Source of the DNA: Bacteroidota bacterium
GTDB taxonomy: Bacteria > Bacteroidota > Bacteroidia > AKYH767-A > CANKSK01
Assembly: GCA_947485425.1 (NCBI GenBank)
Contig: CANKSK010000056.1
Coordinates: 1-6,934 of the forward strand
Length of the DNA: 6,934 nt
Direction of reading: 5' to 3'
Below the pieces are notes generated by a model, which saw only the letters and a program-made list of their open reading frames with translations, made no database searches and was not told where the DNA came from. Positions 1 to 6,420 of the stretch are shown here, piece after piece. Made by a program: the position numbers and the translations under genes. The first letter of the stretch is position 1; each line of letters begins with the position of its first letter.

Positions 1-14
1 ATAATTTTTTTTCT

Positions 15-22
15 TAACTTTG
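15..22 (+). promoter_or_regulatory. Putative Bacteroidota-type -7 promoter box (TAACTTTG)
   Basis: TAACTTTG is an exact match to the Bacteroidota -7 consensus TAnnTTTG. It lies 49 bases before the start codon of the giant PKD gene, which would give a leader of roughly 45 bases. The matching -33 element would fall at or before the left edge of the window, so it cannot be checked. Short AT-rich matches of this kind arise often by chance, so this is a candidate only. Confidence 0.45.
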
Positions 23-71
23 TGATTATCAAAATCTAGATATTGAAAAATAGCCTAATCAATATTTCTAA

Positions 72-161
72 ATGATTTATCCACCCAAATTTGTAACAAA
101 ATTTTGGTGCAGCCATATTTTAGTGGTTGTATTTTGCTTGTTATCTTTTCATTTGCAGGCA
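72..161 (+). other. Signal peptide (residues 1-30) of the giant PKD protein
   Basis: Lys6 and Lys10 are followed by a hydrophobic core (about residues 16-26, ILVVVFCLLSF) and then HLQA, a plausible signal peptidase I site, with the mature protein starting QNQ. The neighbouring paralogue shows the same arrangement (PLKA then QNQ), which supports cleavage after Ala30. The cysteines after the cut do not form a lipobox, so a lipoprotein is not indicated. Confidence 0.85.
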
Positions 162-3100
162 CAAAATCAACCTGTTTGCACCTGTATCAACGGTGATTTT
201 GAAACGGGATCTTTTATGAATTGGCAAGGCGAAACTGGATGGTGTTGTGGCATCAATACGACCCCAAGTGGCATCGTAGGGGGGAGGCATACCATCATGG
301 CAGGAGGGATAGATCCCTATTCATGCGGAACGATTCAAATGGTACCTCCCGGCGCAGGTAGCTTTACAGCTCGCTTGGGAAATTCCAATGTGGGAGCGGA
401 AGCTGAGCGTTTGAGATATACTTTTAAAATTGATACCACGAACAACCTTTTTATTTATCGCTATGCCGTTGTCCTTGAAGATCCGGGGCATCCTGCTGAT
501 GCACAGCCTCGTTTTGAATTTAAAATTACCAACCAAGCCAATCAGGTAATTGATCCCACCTGTGGTTATACGTTATGGGTATCGGGTCAAAATACCGGTA
601 CCCAACAATGGAAATATTGTAATTCGGCATACTATCGCGATTGGGAAATCGTGGGCCTTGATATGACTCCCTATATGGGGCAGACCATTACGGTGGATTT
701 TGCTACCGGCGATTGTGCCTATGGTGGGCATTTTGGATATGCATACATTGATGCTTTTTGTACACCACTTAAAATCACCACAAAATATTGTACAGGAGCA
801 AATACCGCTGTTTTAACAGCTCCTGAAGGTTTTGATTATTTATGGACTCCTGGTAATTTGACGACAAAAACCATTACGATTCAAAATCCAATAAATGGGC
901 AGAAATACAACTGTTTTATCAAATCTTTGTTGAATCCTGCCTGCAATGCGACCTTAACCACCATCTTGAAGCCTATTGATGTTACTACGGATTTTGCGGC
1001 ATCTTCTCTGTGTTTCAATGATGTTAAATTTATTGATAAATCAATAACCCCATCTCAAACTACACTTGTTGGTTGGAATTGGAATTTTGGGGATCCCGGA
1101 TCAGGTCCCAAAAATACCTCCACTATTCAAAATCCTTCGCATCAATATAATTCTGTCAATACCTTTAATGTCACCCTGATTTCCACAAACAGTGCCGGTT
1201 GTTCGGATACCATTACCAAACAAATTACCACTGTTCCTGTTCCCAAGGCAAATTTCAGCGCAAACAACACCTGTTTGCAAACCGCTACGCAATTTACAGA
1301 TTTATCAACCCTTGCCGCAGGAACCATTACCACATGGAAATGGGATTTTGGTGATGGCGGCAGCTCTACACAGCAAAATCCTTCGTATGTGTATGCCTTA
1401 CCCGGAACCTATACTGTGCAGCTTGTTGCGGGTTCTAATACGGCCTGCAATGATACCATCAAAAAGCAAGTGGTGGTATATCCCAAGCCGGATGCAGATT
1501 TCAAAAGTACCACCATCTGTTTCAAAAGTCCCAGTACTTTAACAGATGCCTCCACCATTTTAACTGGAACCATTACCGGATGGGAGTGGAATTTTGGTGA
1601 TGGCATCGGTACTTCTACCTTACAAAATCCTGCCTATGCCTATCAGGCAGCCTCCTCATTCAATGTAAGCCACGTGGCCATATCCGATAAAGGATGCAGG
1701 GATACCGTTACAAAGCCCGTGGTGGTAGACCCTTTGCCTGTGGCCGGATTTACTACTACGCCGGTCTGTTTGCATGCTACAAATGCGTTTACCGACAATA
1801 GCCAGGTGAGCATTGGAAATATTTCCAGTTGGTCTTGGACCTTTGGTGATGGTGCTTCTTCCTTGTTGATTAATCCTACCCATACCTATCTTGCGGATGG
1901 TACCTTTACAGCCACATTGGTAGTTATTTCAAATAAGGGTTGTAAGGATACCCTTCAAAAACAAATAACGGTTTTTCCTTTGCCCAAAGCGCAATTTGGT
2001 TCTTATGATGCCTGCTATGGCTATTCCAATTCTTTTACCGATAGTTCATCGGTTAAAAATGGCAGCGTGAATGCTTGGTCCTGGGATTTTGGAAATGGTA
2101 CCTTTTCTAGTTCTCAAAGTCCTGCCTATACCTACCCGGCAGCAGGTGCCTATCAGGTAACCTTGATTGCCACAACCAATAATGCTTGCAAGGATACCAT
2201 TGTAAAGTCTCTCATTATTCATCCCAAGCCCAAATCTAATTTCAACTATACCCTTCCATGTGCAGGTGATGGCATGCAATTTACCGATATGTCAAGTGTT
2301 GTCAATGATTCGATTAGTCTTTGGAATTGGGATTTTGGCGATGGAAAAACAGATGTGGTTTCAAATCCGCCTTCACATGTCTATCCTCTGGTGCAGTCTT
2401 ATCCGGTTTTATTGGTTGTTACCACTAGTAATGGTTGTCGCGATTCATTGAAAAAAACAGTATTCATCAACCCAAAGCCCATAGCAGATTTTTCTGCTCC
2501 TAAGGTTTGCTATGGAAGTGCTACTGCATTTACGGATAAAAGCAGCATTTCATCTGGAAATATTTCTTTATGGAATTGGGATTTTGGTGATTTGAATACA
2601 TCCGTGGCTTCAAACCCTTCACATAGCTATGCAAAAGCCGGAACCTATATAACCCAGCTGATTGTAACCTCAGGGCCTGGCTGCAAGGATACGGTGTTTA
2701 AACCCATTACCGTTTACCACATGGTGGTTCCTAAATTTTCTGCTACTACTGTTTGTCAGAAATTGAATACCTTGTTTACCGATAGCTCAACTTTAGGGGC
2801 AGGCAATATTACAGCCTGGTCATGGAATTATGGCGATGGAACCCCTTTGGGTAGTATTCAAAATCCGGCTCATTTGTATGCAGCCTCCGGAACGTATACC
2901 GTTCAACTTACGGCAACAACAAACTTTGGCTGCAAAGCATCGGTATCCAATACGGTTACTGTTCATCCATTGCCTGTGAGCAGCTTTTCGGCTTCTCCGG
3001 TTTGCTTGCTCTATACTTCAGTATTCAATGATGCTTCATCTGTCTCTAGTGGCAGCGTAGTCGGTTGGGATTGGGATTTTATGGATGCCTCTCCCCATGC

Positions 3101-6100
3101 CATGTCGAAAAATCCGAAACATACCTACGCCAATTATGGTACTTTCCCTGTGCAATTGATTACCAATACCAATTTTGGCTGTAAAGATACCCTAGTACAA
3201 AATGTAGAAGTATATCCTTTGCCAAAGGCCTCATTTGTAGCTACAACTGTTTGTCTTACCTCTCCCAATACTTTTAATGATCTTTCAACCACCGTGATGG
3301 GCGATGCCATAAAAGGATGGGAGTGGAGCTTTGGTGACGGAAATGCTTCTGCATTGAAAAATACCAATCACACCTACAACAGTTGCGGAAGTTACAATGC
3401 CAGATTGGTTACCACCTCTCAAAACAATTGCAGAGATACCGCCTATAAATCGGTAACGGTCCATTGTAAGCCGTTAGCAGATTATTCCGTTCCAAATGTT
3501 TGCTTGAATTTTCAGAGTGCTTTCAGCGATAGTTCAACCGTACAAAATAGCAATATTGCCTCTTGGAAATGGGATTTTGACGATAATTCCGCCATTTCGG
3601 TGCAAAAAAATCCATCACATACCTATTCTGCCGATGGAACTTATCAGGTAAGCCTGTCGGTAGTAGGAGCAAATGGTTGTAAGGATACCATCGTAAAACC
3701 CCTTACCATTTATCCTTTGCCTTTGGCAAATTTCAATGTTCCACCTGTTTGTTTCCATGCCAAGAGTCAGTTTTCTGATTTGTCAAGTATCTCTGGCGGG
3801 AATATCATCAAATGGAACTGGACTTTTGGAGATAATACCGCCGATTCGGTTACCAATCCCATCCATCAATACAATTCTGATGGCAGTTTTGCTACCCGCT
3901 TGATCATAACCAGTAATTATGGTTGTTTAGATACCATTTCAAAAAATACAATCGTTTATCCACTTCCTGTGGCAAACTATAGCAATACCTCAGAGTGTTT
4001 GCATTTTAATACCCAATTTAACAGCACTTCTTTTATCAATTCAGGAAGTGTGCAAGGGTGGAAATGGGATTTTGGTGACGGCAAAGGAAGCTCTTCGCTT
4101 TCTGATCCTTCTTATTTGTATGCCGCTGATGGAACCTATCAGGTTCGCTTAATTGCGGTTTCTAATTTTGGATGCGTTGATACCATCACGCAGCCTGTTG
4201 TTGTTTATCCATTGCCTGTTGCTGAATTTTCAAATACCACTGAATGTATGAACTTTCCTACTGTATTTACCAATGCTTCAAGTATCAGCAGTGGAAAAAT
4301 TACGAATTGGATATGGAGTTTTGGCGATTCAAAAGGGATTTCGGTGGTGAAAAATCCACATTATATTTACGGGGTGGATAGTGTCTATATGACACAGTTG
4401 ATTGCTACCTCTTCTCTTGGATGTAAGGATACCATTATACATCCTGTTGTGGTTCATCCATTGCCTATTGCTAAATTTACAAGTACTTCAGAATGCTTGC
4501 ATTTTCAAACACAATTTACAGACTTAAGCACCATTAAAAGTGGTTCTGTATCGAGTCACCAATGGTCTTTTGGTGATCAGTATGGAAAAGCAGTCGTTCA
4601 AAATCCGAGCTATGATTATCCTACTGACGGAACTTTTTTGGCGGAGTTGATTGTGGGTTCGAGTTTTGGATGCCTTGATACTGTATATAATCAGGTAACG
4701 GTATATCCTTTGCCAAAGGCTGATTTTAATGTAAAAGATGTGTGCTTGAAGTTTAGCAGTGTATTCGCAGATTCTACCAAAATATCCTCAGGAATAGTAT
4801 CTGCTTGGAATTGGAATTTCGGAGAAAATACATCAGGACCTGATAATACCTCTGCCCTTCAAAATCCTTCACATCTGTATGCCAATTGTGGGAATTATCC
4901 CATTACCTTAATCAGTACTTCCGGATTTGGTTGCAAGGATACTGTGACAAAAAACAGCAATATTTTTTGTTTGCCTCATGCCAATTTTGTTTTTGATAAG
5001 GTATGCTTGAATCAGCCTACGCATTTTGTCGATTCTTCAACAATTTCCAGTGGCAATATGGTTGCTTGGCTATATGATTTTAATGAGAATGGAGCTTATT
5101 CCAAAAGTGCTGATACTACACACCAGTATGCCAATTATGGGGACTATTGGGTGAGGCATTTGGTCGTTTCCAATCATGGATGTATTGATTCTGTTCATAA
5201 AAAAGTAACGGTATATCCTTTGCCTACAGCTGGTTTCACAGCTACAAATGTTTGCTTGAATGTTCAAAGTAGTTTCACAGATATGTCCTCGTTTATTCCT
5301 GGAAATGATATTATCGGTTGGAATTATAATTTTGGTGATCAATCAGGAACTTCTTCAAATTCCAATCCGCAATATACCTACACCAAGGAAGGGGTTTTTC
5401 AAGTTCGGCAGATTGTAATGAGCAACAAATTGTGCAGAGATACGGCCTATAAAACCTTGGAAATTTATCCAATTCCTCAAGTCAATTTTGGAGATCTTCA
5501 GAAAGGCTGCGTGCCCATGCTGGTCAGCTTTAAAGATTTAACGGTCATCACCAAGGGCAATTTACAATCTTGGCTATGGAGTTTTGGTGATGGATATACT
5601 TCATCGCTGCAAAATCCAGATCATTTATACAATCCAATGATCAATAATCCGGTTAATTACAGTGTAAGTCTTACGGTGTCTTCTGATCAATCTTGCGTGG
5701 CCAGCTATACAAATCCCAATATGATTACCTTGTATCCTCTTCCCTCAGCAGGTTTTACCATGAATCCAAATCCTGCTTCTATTTTGGTGCCCCATATCAA
5801 TTTTAAGGATCTATCCATTGGAAATGGCGCCATTGTGAAATGGGAGTGGAGCTTTGGTGATGATGTATATGAATCCGCTTCAAATCCAGTACACACCTAC
5901 TTAGAGCCTGGTACGTATAAAGTTCGTTTGGTTATTGTGAATCAATATGGCTGCGTGGATACCACCTATCGGACCATGGAGGTGGGACCTGAATTTGTAT
6001 TCTATATTCCGAATGCTTTTACACCGGATAACGACAGCAAAAATGATTATTTCTTTGGTTCAGGAATTGGTATTGCAGATTATCGCATGGATATTTTTGA

Positions 6101-6272
6101 CAGATGGGGGAATCGGATTTTTTATACAACAAATTTATCAATCGGATGGGATGGTAAGGCAAATGGAGGCAGTATGACAGCCCAACAAGATGTGTATGTT
6201 TACGTTGTAAATATTGTAGATGTCTTTGGCGAAAAACACAAATATGTCGGTCATTTTACCTTGGTAAGGTAA
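72..6272 (+). CDS. Giant secreted PKD-repeat surface protein with gliding-motility-associated (type IX, type B) C-terminal domain; probable adhesin
   Basis: This complete gene encodes 2066 residues. From the sequence: a signal peptide (1-30, likely cut at LQA|QN); a Cys-rich head (about 31-232); a short Ig-like domain (about 233-304); twenty tandem PKD domains (305-1974) with WxWxFGD cores, a NPxHxY motif and YPLP-type linkers; and a C-terminal domain (1975-2066) with IPNAFTP, a KND motif, IFDRWGNRIF, WDG and a final GHFTLVR. That ending matches the gliding-motility-associated CHU_C family, which in Bacteroidota sends proteins through the type IX system, often with a SprF/PorP-like partner. 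The inferred role is a cell-surface adhesin with a head on an extensible stalk; the ligand is unknown. ATG 72 is chosen because a basic segment and hydrophobic core follow at once. No Shine-Dalgarno is visible, as is usual in this phylum. No frameshift or internal stop interrupts the array. No catalytic domain is seen, so an enzyme is unlikely. Confidence 0.93.
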   Translation: MIYPPKFVTKFWCSHILVVVFCLLSFHLQAQNQPVCTCINGDFETGSFMNWQGETGWCCGINTTPSGIVGGRHTIMAGGIDPYSCGTIQMVPPGAGSFTARLGNSNVGAEAERLRYTFKIDTTNNLFIYRYAVVLEDPGHPADAQPRFEFKITNQANQVIDPTCGYTLWVSGQNTGTQQWKYCNSAYYRDWEIVGLDMTPYMGQTITVDFATGDCAYGGHFGYAYIDAFCTPLKITTKYCTGANTAVLTAPEGFDYLWTPGNLTTKTITIQNPINGQKYNCFIKSLLNPACNATLTTILKPIDVTTDFAASSLCFNDVKFIDKSITPSQTTLVGWNWNFGDPGSGPKNTSTIQNPSHQYNSVNTFNVTLISTNSAGCSDTITKQITTVPVPKANFSANNTCLQTATQFTDLSTLAAGTITTWKWDFGDGGSSTQQNPSYVYALPGTYTVQLVAGSNTACNDTIKKQVVVYPKPDADFKSTTICFKSPSTLTDASTILTGTITGWEWNFGDGIGTSTLQNPAYAYQAASSFNVSHVAISDKGCRDTVTKPVVVDPLPVAGFTTTPVCLHATNAFTDNSQVSIGNISSWSWTFGDGASSLLINPTHTYLADGTFTATLVVISNKGCKDTLQKQITVFPLPKAQFGSYDACYGYSNSFTDSSSVKNGSVNAWSWDFGNGTFSSSQSPAYTYPAAGAYQVTLIATTNNACKDTIVKSLIIHPKPKSNFNYTLPCAGDGMQFTDMSSVVNDSISLWNWDFGDGKTDVVSNPPSHVYPLVQSYPVLLVVTTSNGCRDSLKKTVFINPKPIADFSAPKVCYGSATAFTDKSSISSGNISLWNWDFGDLNTSVASNPSHSYAKAGTYITQLIVTSGPGCKDTVFKPITVYHMVVPKFSATTVCQKLNTLFTDSSTLGAGNITAWSWNYGDGTPLGSIQNPAHLYAASGTYTVQLTATTNFGCKASVSNTVTVHPLPVSSFSASPVCLLYTSVFNDASSVSSGSVVGWDWDFMDASPHAMSKNPKHTYANYGTFPVQLITNTNFGCKDTLVQNVEVYPLPKASFVATTVCLTSPNTFNDLSTTVMGDAIKGWEWSFGDGNASALKNTNHTYNSCGSYNARLVTTSQNNCRDTAYKSVTVHCKPLADYSVPNVCLNFQSAFSDSSTVQNSNIASWKWDFDDNSAISVQKNPSHTYSADGTYQVSLSVVGANGCKDTIVKPLTIYPLPLANFNVPPVCFHAKSQFSDLSSISGGNIIKWNWTFGDNTADSVTNPIHQYNSDGSFATRLIITSNYGCLDTISKNTIVYPLPVANYSNTSECLHFNTQFNSTSFINSGSVQGWKWDFGDGKGSSSLSDPSYLYAADGTYQVRLIAVSNFGCVDTITQPVVVYPLPVAEFSNTTECMNFPTVFTNASSISSGKITNWIWSFGDSKGISVVKNPHYIYGVDSVYMTQLIATSSLGCKDTIIHPVVVHPLPIAKFTSTSECLHFQTQFTDLSTIKSGSVSSHQWSFGDQYGKAVVQNPSYDYPTDGTFLAELIVGSSFGCLDTVYNQVTVYPLPKADFNVKDVCLKFSSVFADSTKISSGIVSAWNWNFGENTSGPDNTSALQNPSHLYANCGNYPITLISTSGFGCKDTVTKNSNIFCLPHANFVFDKVCLNQPTHFVDSSTISSGNMVAWLYDFNENGAYSKSADTTHQYANYGDYWVRHLVVSNHGCIDSVHKKVTVYPLPTAGFTATNVCLNVQSSFTDMSSFIPGNDIIGWNYNFGDQSGTSSNSNPQYTYTKEGVFQVRQIVMSNKLCRDTAYKTLEIYPIPQVNFGDLQKGCVPMLVSFKDLTVITKGNLQSWLWSFGDGYTSSLQNPDHLYNPMINNPVNYSVSLTVSSDQSCVASYTNPNMITLYPLPSAGFTMNPNPASILVPHINFKDLSIGNGAIVKWEWSFGDDVYESASNPVHTYLEPGTYKVRLVIVNQYGCVDTTYRTMEVGPEFVFYIPNAFTPDNDSKNDYFFGSGIGIADYRMDIFDRWGNRIFYTTNLSIGWDGKANGGSMTAQQDVYVYVVNIVDVFGEKHKYVGHFTLVR
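162..767 (+). other. Cys-rich N-terminal head domain (residues about 31-232), family not recognised
   Basis: This region of about 200 residues precedes the repeats and is shared with the next gene. Conserved features are CTC-x-NGDFETG near residues 36-46, a CCG at 58-60, GRHTIM, ARLGNS, GAEAERLR, LEDPGHP, QPRFE and NQVIDPTCG. In this copy it ends with GQTITVDF, GGHFGYAYID and Cys230. The alternating beta-rich pattern, the opening NGDFE and the closing DW..VGLD...GQTITVDF..GD segment suggest a jelly-roll or MAM/carbohydrate-binding-like fold. That is inference from pattern, not a family match. Its place in front of a long stalk fits a ligand-binding tip. Confidence 0.6.
768..983 (+). other. 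Single Ig-like spacer domain (residues about 233-304)
   Basis: Between the head and the first PKD repeat is a short module with YC at 239-240, AVLTAPEGFDYLWTPG, TKTITIQNPINGQKYNC and a closing NPACNATLTTILKPI. The Y-x-W strand, the NGQ-x-Y-x-C strand and the threonine-rich final strand resemble the short Ig-like domains common in Bacteroidota surface proteins. It lacks the WxWxFGD core and so is not counted as a PKD repeat. Its boundaries are approximate. Confidence 0.5.
984..5993 (+). repeat. Array of 20 tandem PKD domains, about 83 residues (249 bases) each
   Basis: Twenty in-frame repeats begin at bases 984, 1245, 1491, 1740, 1986, 2232, 2481, 2727, 2976, 3225, 3474, 3723, 3969, 4218, 4467, 4716, 4977, 5226, 5478 and 5745. 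Lengths are 82-84 residues except repeats 1 and 16 (87) and 19 (89). The usual pattern is xAxF, about five residues, Cys, then FxDxSS, WxWxFGD, NPxHxY, GTYxVxL, GCxDT and VxVYPLP. Repeats 1-19 have both the early and the late Cys; repeat 20 keeps only the late one. The copies have diverged widely in DNA, so this is an old domain array and not a recent expansion, and no spacer DNA separates units. PKD domains act as beta-sandwich stalks; a stalk role is inferred here. Confidence 0.92.
5994..6269 (+). other. Type IX secretion C-terminal domain, gliding-motility-associated / CHU_C type (residues 1975-2066)
   Basis: The last 92 residues carry the hallmark order of this family: YIPNAFTPDNDSKNDYF, then a YRMDIFDRWGNRIF segment, GWDGKANGG, a DVYVYVV strand and the closing KYVGHFTLVR. 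In characterised Bacteroidota, type B domains of this kind direct outer-membrane passage by the type IX system and surface attachment. It differs from the shorter type A sorting domain. The residue usually Gly in NGDGxND reads Asp-Asn-Asp-Ser here, a small departure that leaves the KND motif intact. Confidence 0.92.
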
Positions 6273-6274
6273 AA
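6254..6274 (+). other. Perfect 9-bp inverted repeat (hairpin) overlapping the stop codon
   Basis: TTTTACCTT (6254-6262) pairs fully with AAGGTAAAA (6266-6274) around a GGT loop. The stem covers the last codons and the TAA stop at 6270-6272. It has only two G-C pairs and no T-run follows on the + strand, so it does not look like a standard intrinsic terminator. It could weakly mark the 3' end of the message, or be chance in AT-rich DNA. Confidence 0.35.
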
Positions 6275-6300
6275 ATGCATTCAATCTTAAACTATTTGCA

Positions 6301-6308
6301 TATATTTG
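6301..6308 (+). promoter_or_regulatory. Possible second -7 promoter box (TATATTTG) before the paralogous gene
   Basis: TATATTTG matches TAnnTTTG and sits in the 52-base gap between the two genes. No TTTG-like -33 element is visible at the right distance upstream. The leader to the ATG at 6325 would be only about a dozen bases, or about two dozen if translation starts at the ATG at 6337. The second gene may instead be read through from the first, since no clear terminator separates them. Confidence 0.25.
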
Positions 6309-6324
6309 GCTCTAGATATAGAGG

Positions 6325-6420
6325 ATGAAAACAGATATGACATACAAAATAAATAACTTTTGGAGGGTTTTCTCATTCCTATTCATTGTTTTTGCCTTTT
6401 TTTCGATGCCTCTAAAGGCT
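6325..6420 (+). other. Signal peptide (residues 1-32) of the paralogue
   Basis: Lys2, Lys8 and Arg14 precede a Phe-rich hydrophobic core (VFSFLFIVFAFFSM), followed by PLKA and the mature start QNQ. The mature start is the same as in the upstream protein although the signal sequences themselves differ, as expected for a cleaved leader under loose constraint. Confidence 0.82.

Noticed and set aside
165..194. Possible lipoprotein signal, from cysteines just after the signal peptide
   Set aside because: The first cysteines (residues 36 and 38) follow QNQPV and CT, not a lipobox, and the hydrophobic core ends well before them; LQA|QN fits signal peptidase I.
321..536. Antisense open frames of 60-90 codons, such as this one and others at 1656-1883, 2046-2279, 3134-3367, 5070-5342 and 5705-5896
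   Set aside because: They lie fully opposite the well-supported giant gene and show no recognisable domain or signal; most recur because the repeat DNA is similar on the reverse strand.
1192..1542. A 116-codon + strand open frame inside the giant gene
   Set aside because: It is an out-of-frame shadow of PKD repeats 1-3, is Pro-rich in a way expected from frame-shifted repeat DNA, and has no independent start signal.
984..5993. Regular repeats with a period near 249 bases that might suggest a CRISPR array or satellite DNA
   Set aside because: The period is that of a PKD domain, the frame is open throughout, repeats differ widely in DNA, and there is no short identical repeat with unique spacers.
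5947..6177. A 76-codon + strand open frame over the C-terminal domain
   Set aside because: It overlaps the sorting domain in another frame; the in-frame translation has clear family motifs and this one has none.
6273..6324. Intrinsic terminator between the two genes
   Set aside because: The nearby hairpin is AT-rich and lacks a downstream T-run, so a terminator call is not supported.
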